13,032 nucleotides of DNA from Spirochaetales bacterium (GCA_016938515.1 JAFGUM010000284.1:1-13032); one strand, 5' to 3'; shown: positions 1-6,908, numbered from the stretch's first letter. Made by a program: numbers and translations. The notes: generated by a model not told the origin, from the letters alone.

Positions 1-1004
1 ACCACCACGGAGCGCTCGCGTACTCGCGGTACGGTGGCAGCATAGACGCGGCGGGACGCGTGCCGGTCTCGCCGTCGACGCCGTTCATGGTATATTCGCT
101 GACCAAAACCTTTGTCGCGGTGGCGATACACAGGCTCGCGGCTGAAGGCAAGCTTGATCTGGACGCGCCGGTTGCCAGATACTGGCCTTCATTCGGGCGC
201 CACGGCAAGGATGACATTACAGCGGCGCACCTGTTGACGCACACGGCGGGTATACCCGGACCGGCTCGCGTCGTCGACGTGCTGTCGTGGATCTTCCCCG
301 CCATGCGGGGTAGCGTTATTGAAGGGCTCAGGCCAGTCAGCGAGCCGGGTGTGAAGTGCGAGTACCACATGTTTACGGCTCACGTCGCTCTGGGCGAGCT
401 CCTGCGACGAATAGACGGCCGTGACCCCGGGCGATACATACGCGAGGAGTTGCTTGAGCCGCTGGGCTTGTCGAATAGCCACGCCGGCTTGCCTCTGTCA
501 CAGTATCGCCATGCTGCCCGAGTCTACTCGGGCGACCCAAGGCAAAACGACGCGGCGCGCGTGTTTTCCAGCCCGATGATGCGTTCTATATTCCTGCCTG
601 CCGCTTCTATCAACGCCCCCGCTCTGGTCCTTGCGGCGTTCTACAGCGCATTGCTCGATGCACCGGCTAGACGCGGCTCAACCGTCCTGCCGGCCGACGC
701 GCTCGCCGAAGCGACGAAGCTGCGCTACGACGGCCAGGATGGGGATCTCGACCAGCGCATCAGATGGTCCAGGGGATTTTCTCTCGGCGGCATAGAGCCG
801 TTCCCCGATAGCGACGTTATGATGATGGGACGCAACTCAACCGAACGGACATTCGGGCACGCGGGGCAGGGTGGGTGCTCGCTCGCGTGGGCAGATCCAG
901 ACGCGGATGTAGCTTTCGCCTTCGTATGCAACCGTTTTCTTCCCTCGCAGGAAGCGCACCGACGACTCCAGGAGCTGTCGGATCAGGTGTGGGCTGCGCT
1001 ATAG
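1..1004 (+). CDS. Beta-lactamase-fold serine hydrolase/esterase (5' end outside window)
   Basis: Member of the class C beta-lactamase/penicillin-binding-protein-like serine hydrolases (COG1680 type; esterases such as EstB belong here). The frame is open to the window edge. The codons before the GTG at 60 already read as family sequence (HHGALAYSRYGG), so the gene starts upstream and 60 is not its start. Visible motifs are the nucleophile motif S-L-T-K at 96-107 (Ser acylated, Lys as base), a second Tyr motif Y-H-M at 363-371, and a C-terminal F-G-H-A-G-Q-G-G around 852-875 that replaces the KTG box of true beta-lactamases. The Y-H-x and HAG-type motifs point to the esterase-like branch rather than a drug-hydrolysing enzyme. 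Substrate and location cannot be told, because any signal peptide is missing. The gene ends 5 bp from the convergent MATE gene, with no obvious terminator. Family is confident, substrate unknown. Confidence 0.85.
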   Translation, partial: HHGALAYSRYGGSIDAAGRVPVSPSTPFMVYSLTKTFVAVAIHRLAAEGKLDLDAPVARYWPSFGRHGKDDITAAHLLTHTAGIPGPARVVDVLSWIFPAMRGSVIEGLRPVSEPGVKCEYHMFTAHVALGELLRRIDGRDPGRYIREELLEPLGLSNSHAGLPLSQYRHAARVYSGDPRQNDAARVFSSPMMRSIFLPAASINAPALVLAAFYSALLDAPARRGSTVLPADALAEATKLRYDGQDGDLDQRIRWSRGFSLGGIEPFPDSDVMMMGRNSTERTFGHAGQGGCSLAWADPDADVAFAFVCNRFLPSQEAHRRLQELSDQVWAAL

Positions 1005-1009
1005 CGTAC

Positions 1010-2407
1010 TCAGATGGTCGAGGGGTCGAGGGCGCGCTTCCAGCGCCCCGACAAAAAGTACGCGAAACCTATGACCGCCGTGAGAAAATTGGACGCGAAC
1101 ATGGCTATCCATATGGACAGTGGTCCGAGGCTCGTCGTGTACGCCAGCAGGTACGCGAGTGGTACGCGCACCACCCACAACCTGAAAATGGCCATACCCA
1201 GGATAATTTTTGTGTCACCAGCCCCCTGGAACGCGCCGCTGAGCGCGAAAAACAGCGCAAACAGCAGCAATGATGGGCTGACTACTTTAAACATGATGTC
1301 GCCCAGGCGAATCGCTTCGGGATCAGAGACGAATATGCGTACAAGGTCGCCCCCGTATAAAACTGACAGACCAAGCAGCGGCAGCTCCAGCGCGACGACC
1401 AGGATGAGCGCCACCTTGACGACCCTGCCTGCCAGTTGCTCATCCCTGGCTCCGAGAGCGCGGCCAACGAGGCTCGTCGTCGCGTTTGCTATGCCGTGGG
1501 AGGGGATGTTGAACATGTTCATCAGCCTGTTTCCCACGCCAAAAGCGACGATTACCGCCGTGCCAAAAGTATTTACGACGCCCTGCAGCACGGTAAAGCC
1601 GAACGCGGACAGAGCCTGCCCTATACTCGCGGGCAAGCCGATTTTAAGGAGCAGCTTCCACGATACGGCTACCGGTTTCATCTCCTGCCAGTCCAGGTGC
1701 AGGCGCTTTGTCTTCCCTATGAGCACAATCAGGGAAAGAACCGCCCCAACGCCCTGGGAGAATATTGTGGCAATGGCAGCGCCAGCGACGCCAAGCGCAG
1801 GAAACGGGCCGAGTCCGAATATAAGCAGCGGATCCAGCGCCATGTTGAGCAGTATGGCCAGCAGATGAACGCGTACCGGCGTAGCGGTATTCCCCGTCGC
1901 GGTATGTGAAGCCTGCAGCACAAAGAAAATAAACGTAAACGGCATGCCAAGAAAAATGATACGCAGGTAGTCGTGCGCGAAGCTGAACACTTCGGCAGGT
2001 GTGTTGAGTAGCCTGAGCAGGGGGCCGGCCATAAGAGAGCCCACCACGGCCAGAGCCAGGGACGTAACGAGTAGCAGCGACATCATCTGGTTCAGGTAGT
2101 GCCGCATCTTTGGTTCGTCGCCCTTGCCAGCCGACTGCGCTATGAGCGTTGTGCCGGCACCCGACAGCCCGACGCCAAAAATCGTCAGGAAGAAAACCAT
2201 GCTAAAGGTTATTGACGGCGCGCTTACCTCTGCCGTACCGAGGCGGCCGAGAAAGAAGGTGTCGGTGAGGTTGTACACTATCTCGATGATGTTGCTCAGC
2301 ATGATAGGAAGGCCAATGCGCAGGATCGTCGCCGACAGCGCCAGCTTTCCATGCGCGTTTCGCACCTTCCCGTGTAAGCCCTGCATATCTTTGGTGTCGT
2401 CGCGCAT
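1010..2407 (-). CDS. MATE family multidrug/drug:cation antiporter
   Basis: A 465-residue inner-membrane protein of the multi antimicrobial extrusion (MATE) family, which exports cationic drugs or metabolites in exchange for Na+ or H+. The hydrophobic pattern fits 12 membrane segments in two related halves. Family landmarks are the N-terminal I-V-Y-N-L-T-D-T-F-F-L-G-R-L-G around residues 43-57, a G-V-A-G-A-A-I-A-T-I-F-S-Q stretch at 206-218, and V-G-R-A-L-G-A in the second half near 314-320. Length is normal for the family (about 450-470). The ATG at 2407 has no Shine-Dalgarno upstream; a second in-frame ATG (residue 8, codon 2384-2386) is also possible. The gene is divergent from the symporter gene, sharing an 89 bp spacer, and convergent with the serine hydrolase. 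The substrate cannot be read from the sequence. Assignment to the DinF/NorM-like bacterial branch is inference. Confidence 0.93.
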   Translation of the reverse strand: MRDDTKDMQGLHGKVRNAHGKLALSATILRIGLPIMLSNIIEIVYNLTDTFFLGRLGTAEVSAPSITFSMVFFLTIFGVGLSGAGTTLIAQSAGKGDEPKMRHYLNQMMSLLLVTSLALAVVGSLMAGPLLRLLNTPAEVFSFAHDYLRIIFLGMPFTFIFFVLQASHTATGNTATPVRVHLLAILLNMALDPLLIFGLGPFPALGVAGAAIATIFSQGVGAVLSLIVLIGKTKRLHLDWQEMKPVAVSWKLLLKIGLPASIGQALSAFGFTVLQGVVNTFGTAVIVAFGVGNRLMNMFNIPSHGIANATTSLVGRALGARDEQLAGRVVKVALILVVALELPLLGLSVLYGGDLVRIFVSDPEAIRLGDIMFKVVSPSLLLFALFFALSGAFQGAGDTKIILGMAIFRLWVVRVPLAYLLAYTTSLGPLSIWIAMFASNFLTAVIGFAYFLSGRWKRALDPSTI

Positions 2408-2412
2408 ACCGT

Positions 2413-2442
2413 ATAGTATCGACTTGCCTGCGTCTCGTACAA
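2413..2442 (-). promoter_or_regulatory. Candidate promoter of the MATE gene (possibly leaderless)
   Basis: On the minus strand a TTGTAC -35-like box (2437-2442) lies 16 bases from GATACT (2415-2420) or 18 bases from TACTAT (2413-2418); each -10 candidate matches 4 of 6 consensus bases. GATACT ends 7 bases before the ATG at 2407, so transcription would begin at or next to the start codon. No Shine-Dalgarno is present. Moderate match only. Confidence 0.35.
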
Positions 2443-2461
2443 CCGGGATTACCGCTTCTTC

Positions 2462-2490
2462 TTGACGGTACCCACGGGGTCAGGTATGCT
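2462..2490 (+). promoter_or_regulatory. Sigma-70-type promoter of the symporter gene, predicted leaderless
   Basis: TTGACG (2462-2467, 5/6 of consensus) and TATGCT (2485-2490, 4/6) are separated by exactly 17 bases. The -10 box ends 6 bases before the ATG at 2497, so the expected start of transcription falls on the start codon. There is no Shine-Dalgarno at a useful distance (nearest AGG is 12 bases upstream). An alternative is that the real transcript starts further upstream. In that case a mini-ORF, ATG at 2486 with four codons, would end in a TGA overlapping the start codon and could couple translation. Confidence 0.55.
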
Positions 2491-2496
2491 CCCGCG

Positions 2497-3720
2497 ATGA
2501 AGATATGGTTCAAGTATTTGATAGCGGCGGCTGTTGGAGCCATCGCTGGCATCGTTGTACCGGGAAGCGATAGCGTCGTTGTCGATGCGGCCGTCGGTAT
2601 CGCGACCAATCTAACCCGCTACATGCTCTTTACTGTCGTGTTCTTTTCTGTTGCCATGGCGACGTGGGAGTTGCATGAAGACAAGCGACTGGCCCGCGTC
2701 TGGTACAGATCCATAGCCTGGTCCGCAGTTACCGTTTTTGTCTCGAGCCTCGTTGGTCTCGCGGGAGCGTTCGTGTTCTCGGCTGGGCGTATCCCGCTGT
2801 CGGCGGATCCGGTACCAAGCGTAGAGTCGCTGCCGCGAGTGCCCGGTGTTCTGGCTATGATCTTGCCGCCAGACGGAGTCGCGAGTCTCATCTCATTTGA
2901 CTTTCTGCTCCCGGTGGCGGTGTTCGCCTCTGTACTTGGTTTGGCCTTCGCGTATGACCGCTCGGCTACGAAGCCGGCAACGCTGTTTTTTGATTCCATG
3001 TCAAGGATAGCCTGGCAGGTGAACAGTTTTTTTGTAGAACTGCTGCCGTTGCCGCTGCTGGTCGTGGCGGGAGCGAGGATGTCAGCGCTCGCCGCAAACG
3101 AGCGGCTGGGTGTTTTTGGTCCCCTGTTCCTGGCGCTGGCAGTGGAAGCAGCGTTCCTTGTACTCGTGCTGTTGCCCCTTGCTCTGTTTGTCCTCGATCG
3201 TAGCCGCAACCCGTACAGGGTAATGGCCGCGCTTATCGCGCCGGCCGTAGCGGCGGCTGTTTTTGGGCATACCTACGCCTCGGCGGGTACCGTCGCCAGG
3301 GTACTCAAAGAGAGCCTTGGTGTGCGCAGGCGTGTTGGCGCCGTCTCGCTGCCACTGGTTCTGGCTTTTGGGCGCGCAGGAACGGCCATGGTCACGGCAA
3401 CGTCGTTCGTGGCTATTCTCAACTCGTATTCCAACCTGGGCCTAGGCTCCAGCACGATACTCTGGATGCTCGCAACCGTGCCCGCGGCGGCGCTTGCCCT
3501 GGGCGCCGCGCCGGGCTCTGGCCCTATCGTCGCGCTCGCCGCGCTGTGTGCTTCGTACGGCAGGGGCTTTGAGTCGGGTTACACGCTGCTGGCCCCGGTA
3601 TTGCTGCCGCTGACCATGATAGCGGCGCTCGTGGACGCGGTGTGCATGTCTGTAGTCGTGGCGGCCGTGGCCTCACGTGAAGCCTGTCTGCAGCCCAAAG
3701 ACCTGCGACACTATATTTAG
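2497..3720 (+). CDS. Divergent dicarboxylate/amino acid:cation symporter-fold transporter
   Basis: A 407-residue membrane protein with the layout of the DAACS family (GltP/GltPh, sodium- or proton-coupled glutamate, aspartate or dicarboxylate uptake). Recognisable by eye are the first re-entrant hairpin region T-Y-A-S-A-G-T-V around 259-266, followed by a K-x-S-L-G-V stretch. The TM7 position is F-G-R-A-G-T-A (291-297), a second hairpin G-A-A-P-G-S-G-P-I-V lies at 336-345, and a final helix around 373-393. The canonical TM7 N-M-D-G-T motif is not there, and the last helix keeps only one Asp (D380) of the D-x3-D-x2-R-T-x2-N-V-x-G-D pattern. Fold membership is therefore likely, but substrate and ion coupling are uncertain. 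No Shine-Dalgarno precedes the ATG; a strong promoter ends 6 bases upstream. It is divergent from the MATE gene and followed 94 bp later by ptsN, which has its own promoter. Confidence 0.75.
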   Translation: MKIWFKYLIAAAVGAIAGIVVPGSDSVVVDAAVGIATNLTRYMLFTVVFFSVAMATWELHEDKRLARVWYRSIAWSAVTVFVSSLVGLAGAFVFSAGRIPLSADPVPSVESLPRVPGVLAMILPPDGVASLISFDFLLPVAVFASVLGLAFAYDRSATKPATLFFDSMSRIAWQVNSFFVELLPLPLLVVAGARMSALAANERLGVFGPLFLALAVEAAFLVLVLLPLALFVLDRSRNPYRVMAALIAPAVAAAVFGHTYASAGTVARVLKESLGVRRRVGAVSLPLVLAFGRAGTAMVTATSFVAILNSYSNLGLGSSTILWMLATVPAAALALGAAPGSGPIVALAALCASYGRGFESGYTLLAPVLLPLTMIAALVDAVCMSVVVAAVASREACLQPKDLRHYI

Positions 3721-3744
3721 GTTGTAAGCCACCGGGCTTGGCGG

Positions 3745-3777
3745 CGAACGGCTACGCGCATGCAGGTGCTGCGTTCG
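3745..3777. repeat. Inverted repeat upstream of the ptsN promoter
   Basis: CGAACG (3745-3750) and CGTTCG (3772-3777) are perfect 6-base inverted arms 21 bases apart, and the right arm ends 1 base before the ptsN -35 box. There is no T-run, so a terminator for the symporter gene is unlikely. It could be an operator or a chance match. Confidence 0.3.
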
Positions 3778-3778
3778 A

Positions 3779-3807
3779 TTGACTTATTCATAAGCCGGTT
3801 CTATCAT
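3779..3807 (+). promoter_or_regulatory. Sigma-70-type promoter of ptsN, predicted leaderless
   Basis: TTGACT (3779-3784, 5/6) and TATCAT (3802-3807, 5/6) with a 17-base spacer make the second-clearest promoter in the window. The -10 box ends 7 bases before the ATG at 3815, so transcription should start at or one base from the start codon. The 20 bases before the ATG contain no purine-rich Shine-Dalgarno, which agrees with a leaderless message. Confidence 0.6.
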
Positions 3808-3814
3808 CAGTGGC

Positions 3815-4261
3815 ATGAGTTTAAGCACTGTTCTCACTGAAAAGACCGTTGCCGTTGGCTTGGTCGCCCGTGACAAGCGCGGAGTGATAGAAGAACTTCT
3901 CGATCTGCTCGTCAAAGCTGGTGCCATTGCAGACAAAAGCTCCGCCCTCGAAGCCGTGCTGGAGCGGGAGCGCGCGATGTCTACGGGAATGAAGTACGGC
4001 GTAGCCATACCGCACGGTAAAACCTCGAGCGTCTCTTCGCTCGTAGCGTGCGTGGGCGTCTCTGCCGAGCCCATTCCGTTTGATTCGCTGGACGGAGAAC
4101 CCTCTCGCGTGTTCATCATGACGCTGTCGCCACCCGATAAAACAGGGCCGCACCTGCAGTTTCTGGCCGAGGTGAGCCAGCTTTTCAAGAGCGAGGAGAA
4201 GCGCGCGTCTGCGCTCGCCGCGAAAACTCCCGCGGAACTCCTGTCCGTCATCGCCATCTGA
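3815..4261 (+). CDS. ptsN: PTS IIA-type protein, PtsN (EIIA-Ntr) family
   Basis: A 148-residue cytoplasmic protein of the fructose/mannitol/nitrogen EIIA family. These proteins accept phosphate on a histidine from HPr/NPr and, as PtsN, act mainly as regulators of nitrogen, potassium or carbon metabolism rather than as sugar carriers. The phosphorylation site is visible as Y-G-V-A-I-P-H-G-K-T, with His67 as the acceptor. Upstream, residues 44-58 hold the usual A-L-E-A-V-L-E-R-E-x-x-x-S-T-G sequence. Downstream, the P-I-x-F-D-S-L-D-G core and the P-x-x-x-T-G-P-H-L-Q-F-L-A segment are family hallmarks. Length is typical for stand-alone PtsN. No IIB/IIC sugar domains are fused or adjacent, supporting a regulatory role, although a component of a fructose-type PTS encoded elsewhere cannot be excluded. 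The gene has its own promoter and ends in a strong terminator. Confidence 0.9.
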   Translation: MSLSTVLTEKTVAVGLVARDKRGVIEELLDLLVKAGAIADKSSALEAVLERERAMSTGMKYGVAIPHGKTSSVSSLVACVGVSAEPIPFDSLDGEPSRVFIMTLSPPDKTGPHLQFLAEVSQLFKSEEKRASALAAKTPAELLSVIAI

Positions 4262-4301
4262 CGCTATCTGTTGTGTGCGTCATCCGTCCCGGCGCCTGAA
4301 T

Positions 4302-4341
4302 AAAAAAAAGCCGCGACGCCTCAAGGTGTCGCGGCTTTTTT
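4302..4341. terminator. Bidirectional rho-independent terminator between ptsN and groES
   Basis: A 12-base-pair stem, AGCCGCGACGCC (4309-4320) against GGTGTCGCGGCT (4325-4336), with one G-T wobble and a TCAA loop. It is flanked by a run of eight A on the left (4302-4309) and T on the right (4336-4341). A:T flanks on both sides let it end ptsN transcription rightward and groES transcription leftward. The two genes converge here. Confidence 0.92.
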
Positions 4342-4362
4342 AGAGTCGTGGTCGAGCGTCGC

Positions 4363-4629
4363 TTACTCTATGATGGCGAGTACGTCGGAAAACTTGACTA
4401 TGAGGTGGTCTGCTCCGTCGATCTTGACCTGGGTGCCCGCGTACTTGTCGTACATCACCTTGTCGTTCGTCTTGACCTTGATGATGTCGGTGTCGGTGCC
4501 AATGGCGACGACAACACCGGTCTGGGTCTTCTCCTGGGCGGTCTGCGGGATGATGATGCCGCCGGCGGTCTTGGTATCGCTTTCCTGAACCTTGATGAGC
4601 ACGCGATCGCCCAACGGATTTACTTTCAT
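4363..4629 (-). CDS. groES: Co-chaperonin GroES (Hsp10)
   Basis: An 88-residue heptameric lid protein that caps GroEL and closes the folding chamber in the cytoplasm. The N-terminal P-L-G-D-R-V-L-I-K, the mobile-loop region T-A-G-G-I-I-I-P around residues 20-27, the A-Q-E-K-T-Q stretch and C-terminal V-x-F-S-D-V-L-A-I-I are textbook GroES. The start at 4629 is fixed by an AGGAGG-type Shine-Dalgarno (4637-4643) with 8 bases spacing and by homology. The frame is open 36 codons further upstream, but that extension is not GroES-like. GroEL does not follow: the next element is a terminator, so groES is monocistronic, as in Treponema pallidum where groES and groEL are apart. No CIRCE (HrcA operator) is seen upstream. 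The sequence strongly recalls treponemal GroES. Confidence 0.97.
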   Translation of the reverse strand: MKVNPLGDRVLIKVQESDTKTAGGIIIPQTAQEKTQTGVVVAIGTDTDIIKVKTNDKVMYDKYAGTQVKIDGADHLIVKFSDVLAIIE

Positions 4630-4636
4630 GTGGAAT

Positions 4637-4643
4637 CCCTCCT
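4637..4643 (-). promoter_or_regulatory. Shine-Dalgarno deciding the groES start
   Basis: The minus strand reads AGGAGGG here, 7 bases before the ATG at 4629 (8 if the core is taken as AGGAGG). No comparable site exists for start codons further upstream in the same frame. Confidence 0.9.
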
Positions 4644-4679
4644 GGAATGTGTATGAGTGTATTGGTCTATGACGGACGA

Positions 4680-4709
4680 AATGTACTGAAAATACCAGCG
4701 CAGGGTCAA
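4680..4709 (-). promoter_or_regulatory. Candidate groES promoter
   Basis: On the minus strand TTGACC (4704-4709, 5/6 of the -35 consensus) is followed after 18 bases by TACATT (4680-4685, 4/6 of the -10 consensus). This gives a leader of about 40-45 bases that contains the Shine-Dalgarno. No heat-shock operator of the CIRCE type overlaps it. Confidence 0.45.
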
Positions 4710-4803
4710 GGAATGAGCGTGCGATAAAAAATGTCATCCAGAATCGTTCTTCAGCTCGCTAAAGGCTGGTCAAACGAGGTTTGAAATTCGTACATTATAC
4801 AGC

Positions 4804-4808
4804 GGAGG
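4804..4808 (+). promoter_or_regulatory. Shine-Dalgarno deciding the ftsH start
   Basis: GGAGG sits 5 bases before the ATG at 4814. The in-frame TTG at 4781 has no such site, so the downstream ATG is preferred. Confidence 0.8.
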
Positions 4809-4813
4809 ATACG

Positions 4814-6712
4814 ATGCCCCGAAAGAACGACTCATGGGACCCCCGCAATTCTAAGAAGCCTAATAAAAAGCCAACGTTGCCACCGATGGATGGATGGAAA
4901 TATTCACTTGGCTACGTATTTATAGCAATCATATCGATTACTATCTTCAACTGGGTAATGGTATCGGCCGACAGTTCCATCGTGCCGTACAGCGATTTCA
5001 AGGCCATGGTTGAATCGGGGCAGATAGTCACGATCGACATGGATTCCAACTATTACACCGGATACTCAGAAGGCCCAGCCAGGCAGGATGGCAGGCCAAC
5101 CCTGGACGGACAGCGACGCGTGTACAAGACGGTTCCCGTGTACGACCCCGAGTTTACCAAGCTGCTTGATGAGAAGGGCGTGACGTATTCCGCCGTTTCC
5201 AGAGAGAGCAACGCGCTGATGGGCTTCGTGCTCAACTGGGTTTTGCCGCTGGGATTGATGTTTTTCCTGTGGAGGATGCTGCAGAAGCGTATGTCCAACA
5301 TGGGCTCCAATGTACTGTCAGTGGGACAGAACAAGGCTATTATCGTGGCCGAGGGAGACGTGAAGACGCGTTTTGTTGACGTAGCCGGTGTTGACGAGGC
5401 CAAGGAAGAGCTCGTCGAGGTTGTCGATTTTTTAAAGACGCCCAAGAAGTATACGGATATTGGCGGCAAGATTCCCAAGGGCGTACTGCTCGTTGGTCCG
5501 CCGGGAACCGGCAAGACGCTGCTCGCGCGGGCGGTAGCCGGTGAAGCGGGCGTGCCGTTCTTCAGGATGAGCGGCGCCGAGTTTGTTGAAATGTTCGTAG
5601 GCGTCGGCGCGGCTCGCGTGCGCGACCTCTTCAAGCAGGCTCGCGAGAAGGCGCCGTGCATCGTGTTTATCGATGAGCTAGACGCCATAGGCAAGAGCAG
5701 GGTCAACGGCGCGATGGGCGGCAACGACGAACGCGAGCAGACGCTTAACCAGCTCCTCGTCGAGATGGATGGTTTTGACGCTACGAGCGGCCTTATTATC
5801 CTGGCTGCCACCAACAGGCCCGACGTGCTCGATCCCGCGTTACTGCGCCCTGGACGCTTTGACAGGCAAGTTGGCGTCGATAGGCCGGATATCGTCGGGC
5901 GTGAAGCCATTCTCCATATTCACGCCAAGACGGTGAAACTGGATACAGCCACAGACCTCAAGAAAGTCGCCAGGGCTACTCCAGGCTTCGTGGGAGCAGA
6001 CCTTGCCAACGTCGTCAATGAATCGGCTCTACTCGCCGTGCGAGCAGGGCGCAAGAAGGTGCACCAGGAAGACTTTGAAAAAGCCGTGGAGAAGATAATG
6101 ACGGGGCTCGAGAAGAAAAGCAGGGTGATGAACCCTGACGAGCGCCGCGTCATCGCGTACCACGAAGCCGGGCATGCCCTGGTCGCGGCTTTTACCCCAG
6201 GCTCCGACCCCGTGCAGAAGGTGTCAATCGTGCCGCGCGGTTTTGGTGCCCTCGGGTTTACGCTGCAGGTACCCATAGAGGACCGGTACATCGTTACCGA
6301 GGATAAATTGCTTGGCGAGATAGACGTGCTGATGGGTGGCCGGGCCGCTGAGGAGCTCACCTTTGGCAAGGTATCTACGGGAGCCGCCAACGATATTACG
6401 CGCGCCACCGATATAGCCCGCAGGATGATAACCGACTACGGCATGTCTGAGCGCTACAGAAACGTCGCGCTGACCAAGCGGGGCGCGGGGCTCATTGGCC
6501 CCAGCGCTGAACCGGTGATGGCTCGCGAGTACGGCGAGGAGACGCAGCGCTACATAGACGAGACCGTTGCCGCCACCGTGGCCCTCCGCTATGAAACAGC
6601 CAGAAGCATCTTGGCGGATAAAAAAGATCTGCTCGCCCTGCTCGCCGACGAGCTCCTCGAAAAGGAGTCTGTAGACGAGGCCAGGTTCAAGGCTCTCGTG
6701 GGCGTGGCGTAG
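4814..6712 (+). CDS. ftsH: ATP-dependent zinc metalloprotease FtsH
   Basis: A 632-residue membrane-anchored AAA+ protease that degrades misfolded membrane proteins and selected regulators. Domains in order: a charged N-terminus; TM1 about 30-50; a periplasmic domain; TM2 about 137-155; then the AAA+ module. That has Walker A G-P-P-G-T-G-K-T (228-235), pore loop [17 protein letters not shown], Walker B I-V-F-I-D-E-L (283-289) and the second region of homology ending L-R-P-G-R-F-D-R near 344-351. The protease domain has zinc motif H-E-A-G-H (450-454) and the third ligand Asp527 in G-A-A-N-D-I-T. All catalytic residues are intact and length is normal. An in-frame TTG at 4781 would add 11 residues, but the ATG at 4814 has a GGAGG 5 bases upstream. 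It is divergent from groES across 184 bp; the promoter is not clear (possible TACATT -10 at 4791-4796). Confidence 0.98.
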   Translation: MPRKNDSWDPRNSKKPNKKPTLPPMDGWKYSLGYVFIAIISITIFNWVMVSADSSIVPYSDFKAMVESGQIVTIDMDSNYYTGYSEGPARQDGRPTLDGQRRVYKTVPVYDPEFTKLLDEKGVTYSAVSRESNALMGFVLNWVLPLGLMFFLWRMLQKRMSNMGSNVLSVGQNKAIIVAEGDVKTRFVDVAGVDEAKEELVEVVDFLKTPKKYTDIGGKIPKGVLLVGPPGTGKTLLARAVAGEAGVPFFRMSGAEFVEMFVGVGAARVRDLFKQAREKAPCIVFIDELDAIGKSRVNGAMGGNDEREQTLNQLLVEMDGFDATSGLIILAATNRPDVLDPALLRPGRFDRQVGVDRPDIVGREAILHIHAKTVKLDTATDLKKVARATPGFVGADLANVVNESALLAVRAGRKKVHQEDFEKAVEKIMTGLEKKSRVMNPDERRVIAYHEAGHALVAAFTPGSDPVQKVSIVPRGFGALGFTLQVPIEDRYIVTEDKLLGEIDVLMGGRAAEELTFGKVSTGAANDITRATDIARRMITDYGMSERYRNVALTKRGAGLIGPSAEPVMAREYGEETQRYIDETVAATVALRYETARSILADKKDLLALLADELLEKESVDEARFKALVGVA

Positions 6713-6759
6713 GACACGCCCTTGGTAGTTCGCCAAAGCTTGTGTCCGTATTCAGCACT

Positions 6760-6813
6760 ACACTGCGGCTGGTAGTGGTGCGCATTGGCCACTACCACTG
6801 GTAGCTGTGTTTT
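6760..6813 (+). terminator. Stem-loop downstream of ftsH, possible terminator
   Basis: A perfect 9-base-pair stem, TGGTAGTGG (6770-6778) with CCACTACCA (6789-6797) around a 10-base loop, is extended by weaker outer pairing of ACAC (6760-6763) with GTGT (6807-6810). It is followed by TTTT (6810-6813). The T-run is short and sits past the outer stem, so terminator activity is plausible but not certain. Confidence 0.45.
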
Positions 6814-6851
6814 GAGTAAGAACCAAGCTTCGAAGTACCATGTCGTTTGAC

Positions 6852-6880
6852 TAGACAGGCAATACACTTTGCGATACACT
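6852..6880 (+). promoter_or_regulatory. Candidate promoter of the ABC importer operon
   Basis: TAGACA (6852-6857, 5/6) and TACACT (6875-6880, 4/6) are 17 bases apart. This predicts a leader of about 22 bases containing the AGGAGG at 6897-6902. The -10 lies within the second of two direct copies of ATACACTT (6862-6869 and 6874-6881, 12-base period). An overlapping TTGACT at 6847-6852 is too far from any -10. Confidence 0.4.
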
Positions 6881-6908
6881 TCTGTATTGATCATACAGGA
6901 GGATACCC

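Noticed and set aside
1014..1868. A 284-codon plus-strand frame opposite the MATE gene.
   Set aside because: No recognisable protein features and antisense to a clearly conserved transporter.
4630..4737. N-terminal extension of groES by 36 codons.
   Set aside because: It covers the Shine-Dalgarno and the promoter and does not resemble GroES; the 88-residue form is standard.
4781..4813. TTG start for ftsH giving 11 extra residues.
   Set aside because: No Shine-Dalgarno for the TTG, while the ATG at 4814 has GGAGG 5 bases upstream.
4630..4813. Search for a CIRCE heat-shock operator between groES and ftsH.
   Set aside because: GAGTGT and GAGCGT are present, but no TTAGCACTC/GAGTGCTAA inverted repeat.
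5053..5910. A 285-codon minus-strand frame inside ftsH.
   Set aside because: Ser/Thr/Pro-rich low-complexity translation opposite a fully conserved AAA+ domain; a shadow of ftsH.
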